A stretch of DNA of 61,794 bases from JAEUJM01 sp044221555 (GTDB taxonomy: Bacteria > Actinomycetota > Acidimicrobiia > Acidimicrobiales > DATDAH01), in the NCBI GenBank assembly GCA_044221555.1, contig JBGAOY010000024.1:1-61794 (forward strand), given 5' to 3'. Both the position numbers and the translations under genes were made by a program. A model generated the notes under the pieces. It was not told where the DNA came from and made no database searches. It saw only the letters and a program-made list of their open reading frames with translations. Positions 49,232-56,936 of this stretch are shown one piece after another. Numbering within the stretch: the first letter of the stretch is position 1; each line of letters opens with the position of its first letter.

Positions 49232-49369
49232 GTCGAGGGACCCTAAGACCTCAAGTGCGCTCGAGGTCAAGGACCGATCGCCGCGCCCCCACCCGATTGC
49301 CGACCAGGGGGCACCGGGCACCGCCTTGTAGGATCCGCCGCAGCATTCCGCTGCAACCAGGGGGTTCAC

Positions 49370-50677
49370 GTGCCCGACGAGGCCGAGCAGTCCGAGCAGT
49401 TCGAATCCTCCGAGCCGTCAGAGCCCGCCGAACCGTCGGGGGCGGTCCGGATCGATCGGGACGAGCCGCACGATGCGCCACCCCCGTCGTCGCTCCGGGG
49501 CGGCCTCACCGCCGCCGCCGGCCTGGCGTCGCTCGGATCGGGCGCCATCCACGCCGCGGCCATCGGGGTGCACGCCGAGCACCGCCAGGCGGCCATGGCG
49601 TTCACGGTGCTGGCTCTGCTCCAGCTGGCCTGGGGCGCGCTGGCCCTCGTGCGGTCGGGCCGGGTGATCTCGCTGGCCGGCATCGCCATCGGCGCCACCA
49701 GCGTCGGTGGCTGGGCCGTCGCCAAGACCGTGGGCATCGGCTTCGTCGACGGGCTCCAGGTGCCCGAGCCCGCCCAGACCGCCGACGCCATCTGCGCCGC
49801 CCTGGCGCTGATCAGCGTGGTGCTGGCGGTGCTGTCGCTGCTCCCGATCCACCTCGAGGCCGGGACGCCGTCGCTACGGGTACCGGCGCTGCTCACCACC
49901 GTCGCCGTCATACTGTTCACCTTCGCCGGCATGGCCGCGGCGGGCACCCACGTGCACGAGCACGGCGAGGCGGGCCACACCCACGGCACCGACGAGACCG
50001 CCGCCGGCCACACCCATGACGGCTCCGCCAGCGGCACCGAGACGTCGGGCACCCACGACCACGGCGCCGCCGCGGCGGTGGCCCCGGTCCCCTACGACCC
50101 CGAGCGCACCATCAACCTGGGCGGGGTCCCCGGCGTCACCCCCGAGCAACAGCTCACCGCCGAGGCCATCGTGCGCGACACGGTCGCCGAGCTGCCGCAG
50201 TGGGCCGACCCCGAGGTGGCCGAGGCCGCGGGCTTCCACTCCATCGGCGACGGCGCCACCGGCGTCGAGCACTTCATCAACGGCCAGTTCATGGAGGACG
50301 ACGTCGTGCTCGACCCCGACAAGCCCGAGTCGCTCGTGTACGACACCACCGACGGCGGTCGGCGCCTCGTGGCCGCCATGTACATGCTGCCGAGGGGCAC
50401 TCCCCTGGAGGACGTGCCCGACTACGGCGGCGCCCTGATGCAGTGGCACGTCCACAACAACCTCTGTTACAACGACGCCGGCGTGCTGGCCGGTCTCACC
50501 GACAGCGACGGCGAGTGCCCCGACGGCCTGGTGCTGCCCGAGCCGTCGCCCATGATCCACGTGTGGATCGTGCCGCACGAGTGCGGGCCCTTCGCCGCCC
50601 TCGAGGGCATCGGTGGTGGCACCATCGCCGACGGCGAGGAGGTCCTGTGCGACACCGCCCACGGGTCGTCGGCCTGA
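49370..50677 (+). CDS. membrane protein with His-rich linker and exported domain
   Basis: This is a 435-residue protein. Residues 1-42 are acidic and Pro-rich. About five membrane helices lie at 43-190, the first with GSGAIHAAAIGVHAEH. A His-rich stretch near 193-235 carries seven His-x-His or similar pairs (THVHEHGEAGHTHG). The C-terminal domain of about 200 residues contains QWHVHNNLCYNDAG and MIHVWIVPHECGPFAALEG. The His stretch and His/Cys clusters suggest binding of Zn, Cu or Ni outside the membrane. I do not recognise a named family. Start GTG 49370. It converges on the YVTN propeller gene, with 18 bp between stops. Confidence 0.75.
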   Translation: MPDEAEQSEQFESSEPSEPAEPSGAVRIDRDEPHDAPPPSSLRGGLTAAAGLASLGSGAIHAAAIGVHAEHRQAAMAFTVLALLQLAWGALALVRSGRVISLAGIAIGATSVGGWAVAKTVGIGFVDGLQVPEPAQTADAICAALALISVVLAVLSLLPIHLEAGTPSLRVPALLTTVAVILFTFAGMAAAGTHVHEHGEAGHTHGTDETAAGHTHDGSASGTETSGTHDHGAAAAVAPVPYDPERTINLGGVPGVTPEQQLTAEAIVRDTVAELPQWADPEVAEAAGFHSIGDGATGVEHFINGQFMEDDVVLDPDKPESLVYDTTDGGRRLVAAMYMLPRGTPLEDVPDYGGALMQWHVHNNLCYNDAGVLAGLTDSDGECPDGLVLPEPSPMIHVWIVPHECGPFAALEGIGGGTIADGEEVLCDTAHGSSA

Positions 50678-50695
50678 CCGTCAGCGCCCGGCGCG

Positions 50696-51934
50696 TCAGC
50701 CCGAGCTGAGCCGCAGGATCTGCCCGGTGTAGATCGCCACCCACACGTCGCCGGTCACCCCGTCGTAGGTGATCCCGATGGGATGGACCCCCGTGTCGAC
50801 GGTCTGCAGCACGCTCAGGTCGCTGGCGCGCAGCGCCGTCATGGTGTTGGAGTCGTAGTTGACGACGTAGAGCGCGGTGCCGTCGTTGGAGATGGCGACC
50901 GACCGGGCCTCGGTGCCCGTGTGCACCGAGGCCACCACCTGCTCGGTGCCGAGATCGACCTTCACGACCTCGCCCAGTTGGTTCAGGCTGACGTAGATGA
51001 ACCGGCCCGCCGGATCCATCACGATGTGGCGCGGGCCCCGGCCCACCTCGATCGAGCCGAGGACCGTCCGCGACGCCAGGTCGACCTTCACCACCCGGCT
51101 CTCACCCATGATGGCCACGTAGGCGTACCGCGAGTCGGGGGTGACCGCGATCCCCCTCGGGTAACGGCCCATGTCGAGCGTCGCCACCACCTCGTTCGAT
51201 TCGGTGGACACGATCGACAGGTCCCACGAGCACCAGTTGGTGGCCAGCACGTAGGCACCGTCGGGCGTGGTGGCGACGTACTTCGGCACCAGGCCCACGG
51301 CGACGACGTCGTCGATCGCGAGCGACTCGGTGTCGATGCGGTACAGGTAGCTCGGGGTGTAGCCCGCACCCACTGCGCTGTCGGGGTCGCACTCGTCCGA
51401 CCCCTCGGGCCCCTGGCCCGGCCCGTACATCGAGTAGTTCGACACCCAGTAATGGCTCGCATCGGGCGTCATGGCGCCTTCGACCGGCGCACCCTGCACC
51501 ACCGTGGACTGGTCCGCGGCACCGAACTCGGCCAGGTCGACCTGATCGGGGATCGTCTCGACCAGGTCGCCGTCGCTCGAGTACACGGTGACGCTGTGGT
51601 TGTACATCATGTTCTGGGCGAAGACGAGGCCCGTGTTCGAGGCCACCACCGACTTGGGCGAGATCTCGCCCCCGATGGTCTGGGCCAGCGTCAACTGGCG
51701 CTCGGCGGCGGGCGGGCCGGGGGGCACCCGCTCGTGGGGCGGCACGGTCGACGCCGTGCTGGCGGTGGCCGCCTCGTCCCCGCCGCCGTCACCGCCGTCC
51801 GAGCCGCGCAGGGCGCCGATGGCAGCCGAAGCGCCCGCGAACAGCACGTAGAGCAGGACCAGCGCCACCGATGCGACGACGATCCGGCGGATCAGGAAGG
51901 TCCGTGACGACGGCCGGTGCGGCGGTGCGTGCAC
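50696..51934 (-). CDS. membrane-anchored YncE/YVTN beta-propeller protein
   Basis: The 412-residue protein has a cytoplasmic tail, one membrane helix (IVVASVALVLLYVLFAGAS), a Gly/Asp/Ser/Thr linker, and then a seven-blade propeller with YVTN-type repeats: VATTPDGAYVLATNWCSWDL, IAVTPDSRYAYVAIMGESRV, IVMDPAGRFIYVSLNQLGEV, VAISNDGTALYVVNYDSNT. Such domains bind partners or metals outside the cell. Start GTG 51934. No operon partner. Confidence 0.87.
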   Translation of the reverse strand: MHAPPHRPSSRTFLIRRIVVASVALVLLYVLFAGASAAIGALRGSDGGDGGGDEAATASTASTVPPHERVPPGPPAAERQLTLAQTIGGEISPKSVVASNTGLVFAQNMMYNHSVTVYSSDGDLVETIPDQVDLAEFGAADQSTVVQGAPVEGAMTPDASHYWVSNYSMYGPGQGPEGSDECDPDSAVGAGYTPSYLYRIDTESLAIDDVVAVGLVPKYVATTPDGAYVLATNWCSWDLSIVSTESNEVVATLDMGRYPRGIAVTPDSRYAYVAIMGESRVVKVDLASRTVLGSIEVGRGPRHIVMDPAGRFIYVSLNQLGEVVKVDLGTEQVVASVHTGTEARSVAISNDGTALYVVNYDSNTMTALRASDLSVLQTVDTGVHPIGITYDGVTGDVWVAIYTGQILRLSSG

Positions 51935-51983
51935 GCGACGACGCTACTGCCGGCCATGGGTCGATCGGTGGCACCGACGAGCG

Positions 51984-52568
51984 TCAGCCCAGGCCCTCGA
52001 CGATCAGCGCCACCCCGAACACCACGAAGAGCACGGCGGCACCGATGCGGATGGACCGCTCCGGGAGGCGTGTGCCCAGCAACGCCCCCACGCCGATGGC
52101 CAGCGCGTCGGCGGCCACCATGCCGAGCGTCGACCCCAACCACGTGCCGAACAGGCCGTTGGTGGTGGCCAGGGTGATGGTGGCGAGCATCGTCTTGTCG
52201 CCCAGCTCGGCCAGGAAGAACGCCCCGCCCGCGGCCACCACCGCCGACCGGTTGGTGACCTCGACCCGGGCGGCCTCGTCGTCGTCGAGCTCGTCACCCC
52301 GCAGCGTCCACGCCGCGAACCCGAGGAAGGCGATGCCGGCGACGACGTTGATCGTGTCCGTCGGCAGCGCCGCGCCCAGGAGGGCACCGCCGATCACCGA
52401 GAACGCGTGCACCACCGCCGTGGCGATGGTGATGCCGACCAGGATCGGCAACGGCTTGAAGCGGGCGGAGAAGGCCATGGCCATGAGCTGGCTCTTGTCA
52501 CCCAGCTCGGCCACGAAGATCACACCGAAGCTCACGAGGAACGCCTGGACCCACCCCACGGCGGCCAC
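51984..52568 (-). CDS. GDT1/TMEM165 (UPF0016) family cation transporter
   Basis: The 194-residue protein has six membrane helices in two repeats, each with the family motif ExGDKS/T: FVAELGDKSQLMAMAF and FFLAELGDKTMLATITL. Characterised members move Mn2+ or Ca2+. A charged loop DELDDDEAARVEVTN separates the repeats. GTG 52568 is nine bases from the divergent methyltransferase ATG, so promoters must lie inside the coding regions or the mRNAs are leaderless. A start at GTG 52559 is possible. No yybP-ykoY riboswitch can fit in the spacer. Confidence 0.93.
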   Translation of the reverse strand: MAAVGWVQAFLVSFGVIFVAELGDKSQLMAMAFSARFKPLPILVGITIATAVVHAFSVIGGALLGAALPTDTINVVAGIAFLGFAAWTLRGDELDDDEAARVEVTNRSAVVAAGGAFFLAELGDKTMLATITLATTNGLFGTWLGSTLGMVAADALAIGVGALLGTRLPERSIRIGAAVLFVVFGVALIVEGLG

Positions 52569-52577
52569 ACTGGCACG

Positions 52578-53159
52578 ATGTCACGATGGGATGACACTCC
52601 CGCCCCGCGTGGGGACGCCTACGACGCCCAGTGGCGGGCGCTCGAGGCCCAGGGCCGCCCGATCCACGGCGAGGCCGACTTCGTCGCCGCCCTCGGGCCC
52701 CGGTCGGTGCTCGACGCCGGCTGCGGCACGGGCCGGGTGGCCATCGAGTTGGCCCACCGGGGCATCCACACCGTGGGCGTGGATCGAGACGCCGCGATGT
52801 TGGCCACCGCTCGCGCCAACGCGCCCCACCTCACCTGGGTGGAGCACGACCTCAGCACGCTCGACCTCGTCGACCACGGGGTGCCCGCCCGCTTCGACGT
52901 GGTGGTGGCCGCCGGCAACGTGATGATCTTCCTGGCTCCCGGCACCGAACGGGCGACGGTGGCCCGGCTGGCCGACCACCTGTCCGAGGGCGGTCGCCTC
53001 GTCGCCGGGTTCTCGCTCAGCCACCCGCAGTACGGGTTGGCGCGCTACGACGAGGACTGCGCCGCCGCGGGCCTGGTGCCGGTCGACCGCTTCGCCACCT
53101 GGGGCCGCGAGCCGTGGTCGGCCGACGGCGACTACGCCGTGTCGGTCCACCGCCGATGA
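52578..53159 (+). CDS. class I SAM-dependent methyltransferase
   Basis: The 193-residue Rossmann methyltransferase has motif I VLDAGCGTGRVAIELA, an acidic loop VGVDRDAAMLATARA, motif IV-like FDVVVAAGNVMIFL and GGRLVAGFSLSH. The substrate is a small molecule. ATG 52578 is chosen; there is no room for a ribosome site within the 9-bp spacer except inside the neighbouring gene. Confidence 0.9.
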   Translation: MSRWDDTPAPRGDAYDAQWRALEAQGRPIHGEADFVAALGPRSVLDAGCGTGRVAIELAHRGIHTVGVDRDAAMLATARANAPHLTWVEHDLSTLDLVDHGVPARFDVVVAAGNVMIFLAPGTERATVARLADHLSEGGRLVAGFSLSHPQYGLARYDEDCAAAGLVPVDRFATWGREPWSADGDYAVSVHRR

Positions 53160-53213
53160 GCAGGTGGCCCCCGCCTTGGGAGCATCGCGGCTCCGGTCAC
53201 TAACGTCTGGCCC

Positions 53214-53600
53214 ATGGCCGCCACCGACACCACCGCCCTGAAGAAGGGCACGCGCATCGTCGCCACCACTCCCCTGCCGGGAGTGCCCGAGGGCACGGCC
53301 GGCAAGGTGGGCCGATCGGTGGGGATGACCCTGGTGCGCTACCGCGTGGCCTTCGACAACGGCGTCGAGATGACCTCGGTGGCCGCGCCGAAGCTGGTGC
53401 CCGAGGACGAGTGGGACGACTTCCGCGAGAACCGCGAGCGAGCGGCCGAGGAGGCGGCCGAGCGGGCCTCACGCCCGCCCGAGGCCGCCGCGGCGGAGGC
53501 ACCGGCCGCCGACGCGGCCGCCGGAGGCTCGCCGGCCGATGATCGCCTCGCCGCGCTGCTGGCCAGATCGAAGGCTGCCCGCGAGAAGAAAGCCGACTGA
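53214..53600 (+). CDS. small protein with KOW/SH3-like N-terminus and Ala/Glu-rich tail
   Basis: The 128-residue cytoplasmic protein has, at residues 10-65, KKGTRIVATTPLPGVPEGTAG, RYRVAFDNGVEMTSVAAPKL and VPEDEW, a small beta barrel of SH3 or KOW type. The rest is a charged Ala/Glu/Arg helix with a Lys/Arg-rich end. It could contact nucleic acid or ribosome, but nothing proves this. It is just upstream of the hydrogenase-flank gene on the same strand. Confidence 0.65.
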   Translation: MAATDTTALKKGTRIVATTPLPGVPEGTAGKVGRSVGMTLVRYRVAFDNGVEMTSVAAPKLVPEDEWDDFRENRERAAEEAAERASRPPEAAAAEAPAADAAAGGSPADDRLAALLARSKAAREKKAD

Positions 53601-53678
53601 CCCCCCGCACGCCGGCACGCGTGCCGGATGTGACCTTTGCCTCTCGTCACGGGCCCGGGTCGCGCTCACCCTGTAGCC

Positions 53679-54209
53679 ATGACGAACGGGGTGGAACCGC
53701 AGCACAGAGCGCTGCACGTCCTCGTGGTGGGCACCGAGGCATGGGCGATCGACCGGGCCGAACGGGCCCTCCAGCAGGCCGGGCACGAGGTGGTGCGCTG
53801 CCCCGCGGCCGGGCGGGGCGAACTGGCGTGCGGCGTGCTGGACGGCACCGCGTGCGACCTTGACCACCGTCTCGACGTGGTGCTCTCGGTGCGGGCCCAC
53901 CCGCTTGCCCACGTGGTGCGGTCGGAGTACGGCGCGGTCTGCGCGTTGCGGCGCGGTGTGCCGCTGGTACTGGCCGGCAGTGGGGCGAGTAGCCCGTTCG
54001 CAGGCTTCGCCAGCACCATGCTCGATCTCGACGGTGACATCGTCGGCGCCTGCGTCCAGGCCGCCGCCTCACCCCGGGTCGAGCCTGCGCAGGCGCCGCT
54101 CGACGAGCTCGAGCTGATGGTGCGTGGCGGTCTCCAGATCCTCCACGCGCCCCGGCGCCAGGACCTCGCACACCCAGTCCCAATGCGTCGCGACCACGTC
54201 ACCCGGTGA
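53679..54209 (+). CDS. receiver-fold-like protein, 3-prime end antisense to DUF6390
   Basis: The 176-residue protein begins HVLVVGTEAWAIDRAERALQQ, the first strand and helix of a response-regulator-like fold, with an Asp in LDGTACDLDHRLDVVLSV. Later comes GVPLVLAGSGASSPFAGFAS. It has no DNA-binding domain. The last 47 codons (54069-54209) lie opposite the 3-prime end of the DUF6390 gene; the true end may be shorter after mutation of an ancestral stop, or the overlap may be real. It converges with the hydrogenase operon. Function unknown. Confidence 0.55.
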   Translation: MTNGVEPQHRALHVLVVGTEAWAIDRAERALQQAGHEVVRCPAAGRGELACGVLDGTACDLDHRLDVVLSVRAHPLAHVVRSEYGAVCALRRGVPLVLAGSGASSPFAGFASTMLDLDGDIVGACVQAAASPRVEPAQAPLDELELMVRGGLQILHAPRRQDLAHPVPMRRDHVTR

Positions 54210-54884
54210 CAGGCTCCCGCTGAGGGCCAGCCCGGCGGCACCCGACTGCAGCCATCGATCGCCCGGGGCACCCAGGCGCAGCACGTCACCGTCCCACACG
54301 AGCGGCCGACGGCGCACCAGGGCACGGTCGCCGTCGACCCGCTGCACCTCGCCCCATCCGATCCGGCAGCCGTCGAGCACGCGGAGGGCCTCGGACACCA
54401 CTCCCCGGGCGAGCAGCGGCACCCACGGCGACACGCTCAGCACGTGGAAGGCGTGGGTCGGCAGACCCCCGTCGGCGATCGCCGCCGAGACGTCGGCCCA
54501 GGCCACGCCGATCCGACCGTCGACGGCGGCTCGCAGTCCGGCCTCGAACGTGGCCGGCTCGACCATCCGGCTCAGCCGGTTCCCGAGCCAGTAGCCGTCC
54601 ACGACGGCGGCATCGAGGCGGTCGGCCACGCCCGCCCCCGCCGCGATCAGCTCCAGGTAGGGCCACGCGCCCTCGAACTGCCGCGCCACCCCGGCCAGGG
54701 AACCGTCACCGTCGCCGTCACGCAGACGATCTCCGGCACCGTCGCCGTCACGACCACCGCCCACGGAGCGACCGGCACCGGCGGCGACCCGGAGCAGGGT
54801 GCCGTCCGCCTGCGGCCCGCAGTAGCCGAAGTCGTTCGGTGGGTGGGCGAAGCGGGCGAACCGGACCGCGCCGTCGGCGCTCAC
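54069..54884 (-). CDS. DUF6390 family protein of the hydrogenase cluster
   Basis: The 271-residue protein starts ADGAVRFARFAHPPNDFGYCGPQADGTLL, the mark of DUF6390, a family found beside [NiFe] hydrogenases in actinobacteria. Middle blocks are EGAWPYLELIA, VDGYWLGNRLS, HAFHVLSVSPWVPLL and HWDWVCEVLAPG. Residues 40-65 hold an Asp/Gly/Arg repeat made by a 30-bp duplication. The GTGA overlap with hypC at 54881-54884 makes it the last gene of the operon. It may help maturation or assembly, with no proof. Its 3-prime end overlaps the convergent gene by 141 bp. Confidence 0.85.
   Translation of the reverse strand: MSADGAVRFARFAHPPNDFGYCGPQADGTLLRVAAGAGRSVGGGRDGDGAGDRLRDGDGDGSLAGVARQFEGAWPYLELIAAGAGVADRLDAAVVDGYWLGNRLSRMVEPATFEAGLRAAVDGRIGVAWADVSAAIADGGLPTHAFHVLSVSPWVPLLARGVVSEALRVLDGCRIGWGEVQRVDGDRALVRRRPLVWDGDVLRLGAPGDRWLQSGAAGLALSGSLSPGDVVATHWDWVCEVLAPGRVEDLETATHHQLELVERRLRRLDPG
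54707..54766. repeat. in-frame 30-bp duplication inside DUF6390
   Basis: CACCGTCGCCGTCACG occurs at 54707-54722 and again at 54737-54752, one 30-base unit apart. On the coding strand it gives the ten-residue pattern RDGDGxGxxx twice. This looks like a recent slipped-strand expansion in a loop. Confidence 0.6.
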
Positions 54885-55111
54885 GGTGGTGCCGGCAGCG
54901 CGATCTCGAGTCGAGCGTGCGCGGTCGCGTCGTCCAGCACCTCGACCGCGAGGCCCGTGTGGATCTCGACCCAGTCGCCGGGGGCAACCGGGACCTCCTC
55001 CAGCACCAGCACCGCGAGCGACACCCGGCGCCGCCGTCCGCCGGTGTCGATCTCAGCCGAGGCCCCGTCGTCCGCGACGGTCACGATCCGGCCGACGTCG
55101 GTCACGCACAT
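54881..55111 (-). CDS. hypC: HypC/HupF-type hydrogenase maturation chaperone
   Basis: The 76-residue chaperone keeps the essential N-terminal Met-Cys (MCVTDVGRIVTV), with Cys2 needed to carry iron-cyanide ligands to the large subunit. The OB-like body includes VSLAVLVLEEVPVAPGDWVEIHTGLAVEVLD. The usual MCLAIPG start is changed to MCVTDVG, lacking the proline. It overlaps the protease stop (TGATG) and the DUF6390 start (GTGA). The remaining maturation genes hypA, B, D, E and F are not in the window. Confidence 0.88.
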   Translation of the reverse strand: MCVTDVGRIVTVADDGASAEIDTGGRRRRVSLAVLVLEEVPVAPGDWVEIHTGLAVEVLDDATAHARLEIALPAPP

Positions 55112-55635
55112 CAGGGCACGCCCCCGGCGGCGCGCGCTCCCGCCAGGAGTCGCCTCACCTCGGCGACGACCGCGTCGGGCGCGGGGGGGCCCGCGGCGGC
55201 CACCGCGGGGGTGAGGCGGTCGCCCGGGGAGAAGTCGACGCCCTCGACCGCGAGGAGCACCACGTGGGTGGGCAGTCGGTCGAGGGCCCGACCCAGCGCC
55301 AGTGCGTCGGCCAGGCCCGCGGCGTGAGTGCTGGCCCCGGCGGGCCGGGCCGGCCAACCGGGCCGGTCGGCGGACCCTCCATCCACCACCAGGCGGTGCA
55401 GGCTGCCCGCGTCCCGCCCCGAGCGGGCCGCGTCCACCACCACCGCCGCGCCGGCACCGTCCCACGCGTCGAGCAGGCGGGTGGCCTCGCCGTCGACCTC
55501 GCGCGCCACGACGGCGGCAGGCAGCCGCGGCGCGACGGTGTCGAGCACCGCCGCCGCCACTCCGTCGTCGCACCCGAAGCGGTTGCCGACCGCGATCACC
55601 ACCACCGCGGTCGGAGCCTCGCCCGCCACAGTCAT
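55111..55635 (-). CDS. [NiFe]-hydrogenase maturation protease
   Basis: The 174-residue HycI/HyaD-type endopeptidase has the nickel-sensing GNRFGCDDG near 18-26, the VVDAARSGRDAGSL strand, and the late His in STHAAGL. It removes the C-terminal peptide of the large subunit after nickel insertion. ATG 55635 overlaps the large-subunit stop (ATGA) and its own stop overlaps hypC (TGATG). Its target is surely the adjacent large subunit, with its nine-residue tail. Confidence 0.88.
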   Translation of the reverse strand: MTVAGEAPTAVVVIAVGNRFGCDDGVAAAVLDTVAPRLPAAVVAREVDGEATRLLDAWDGAGAAVVVDAARSGRDAGSLHRLVVDGGSADRPGWPARPAGASTHAAGLADALALGRALDRLPTHVVLLAVEGVDFSPGDRLTPAVAAAGPPAPDAVVAEVRRLLAGARAAGGVP

Positions 55636-56936
55636 GAACGGTCGACGGTGAGGTCGAGGAAGTGGGTGGCGCACGAGATGCACGGGTCGTGGTTGCGGAT
55701 GGCCTGCTCGCACCGGTGGCGGAGCTCGTCGTCCGGCAGGTGCAGGTGGCCCTCGACGAGACGGAACACGTCGCGTTCGATGCTGGGCTGGTTCTGGGAG
55801 GTCGGCGGGACGATCACCGCATCGGTGATCAGGCCCTCGTCGTCGATCGTGTAGCGGTGGTACAGCAGCCCCCTCGGCGCCTCGGACACGCCGTGTCCCA
55901 CACCGGCACGGGGCTCGATCGGCACCGCCGGCCGGTCGGGCCGCTCGTAGGCCTCGATGAGTGAGATGGCCTCGTCGCAGGCGTGCAGCACCTCGACCGC
56001 GCGGATCACGATGCTTCGGAACGGGTTCCGGTCGTCGGGCCCAAGGCCCACCGCCGTCGCCGCCGCTCGGGCGCCGCTGGAGAGCCGGTCGAAGTTGAGC
56101 GCGAACCGGGCCAGCGGGCCCACCAGGTACCGGCTGCCGTCGCTCCGGTGCGCGTGCAGCGCGTTCGACCGGGCCACGTGGCTCTCCACGAACTCCCCGG
56201 AGAAGGCGTCGGCACCGATGTCGAGGCCGGTGCTCGACACGATCCGGCCGCCCATCACGGCGTACTCGTCCGGCCGTGACAGCGCCACCAACTGGTGGTC
56301 GTGCTGCAGGTCGGGCATGTCGAAGGAGCCCACCCAGTGCACCGTGGCCTCCGCGATCTCCCGCACCCGCAACAGGTCGTCCAGCACCGGCTGCAGTTCC
56401 TTGCGGGTGGGGACCCGGTAGAAGCCGCCCACGCGAACGTTGACCGGGTGGATCGCCCGACCCCCGAGCACCTCGACCAGCAGGTTGCCCACCCGCTTGA
56501 GGTCGAGGCCCTGCTGGACGCGCTCGCGATGGTCCGCGGCCATCTCGATCGCCCCGTCGTAGCCCAGGAAGTCGGGGGCGTGGAGCATGTAGACGTGAAG
56601 CGTGTGGCTCTCGATCCACTCCCCGCAGTACAGGAGGCGGCGCAGGTCGCGCAGGGGGCCGTCGACCACCACCCCGCAGGCGTCCTCGATGGCCTGGCAC
56701 GCGCTCATCTGGTAGGCGACCGGGCAGATCCCGCAGATCCGGGCGGTGATGTCGGGCGGTTCGGTGTAGCGGCGACCGCGGAGGAACGCCTCGAAGAAGC
56801 GGGGCGGCTCGTAGATCTGCAGCTCGACGTCGACCAGCGCGCCGTCGCGGACCTCGAGGTGCAGGGCACCCTCGCCCTCGACACGGGCGAGGGCGTCGAC
56901 CTTGATGGTGCGGGTCTCGGGGGTGGCGTCGCTCAT
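55632..56936 (-). CDS. hydA: group 3b [NiFe] hydrogenase large (alpha) subunit
   Basis: The 434-residue large subunit has L1 motif RICGICPVAYQMSACQA and L2 motif DPCISCATHFLDLTVDRS, giving the four cysteines that hold the Ni-Fe(CN)2CO centre. After the L2 His, nine residues (FLDLTVDRS) would be cut by the protease. N-terminal VDALARVEGEGALHLEV is family-like. Size and L2 sequence fit cytosolic, reversible NAD(P)-linked group 3b enzymes. It overlaps the small-subunit stop by ATGA at 56933. It takes up H2 to make NAD(P)H, or evolves H2 in fermentation. Confidence 0.95.
   Translation of the reverse strand: MSDATPETRTIKVDALARVEGEGALHLEVRDGALVDVELQIYEPPRFFEAFLRGRRYTEPPDITARICGICPVAYQMSACQAIEDACGVVVDGPLRDLRRLLYCGEWIESHTLHVYMLHAPDFLGYDGAIEMAADHRERVQQGLDLKRVGNLLVEVLGGRAIHPVNVRVGGFYRVPTRKELQPVLDDLLRVREIAEATVHWVGSFDMPDLQHDHQLVALSRPDEYAVMGGRIVSSTGLDIGADAFSGEFVESHVARSNALHAHRSDGSRYLVGPLARFALNFDRLSSGARAAATAVGLGPDDRNPFRSIVIRAVEVLHACDEAISLIEAYERPDRPAVPIEPRAGVGHGVSEAPRGLLYHRYTIDDEGLITDAVIVPPTSQNQPSIERDVFRLVEGHLHLPDDELRHRCEQAIRNHDPCISCATHFLDLTVDRS

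Noticed and set aside
52569..52577. Mn2+ (yybP-ykoY) riboswitch before the GDT1 gene
   Set aside because: The spacer is nine bases; a riboswitch cannot fit unless inside the neighbouring gene.
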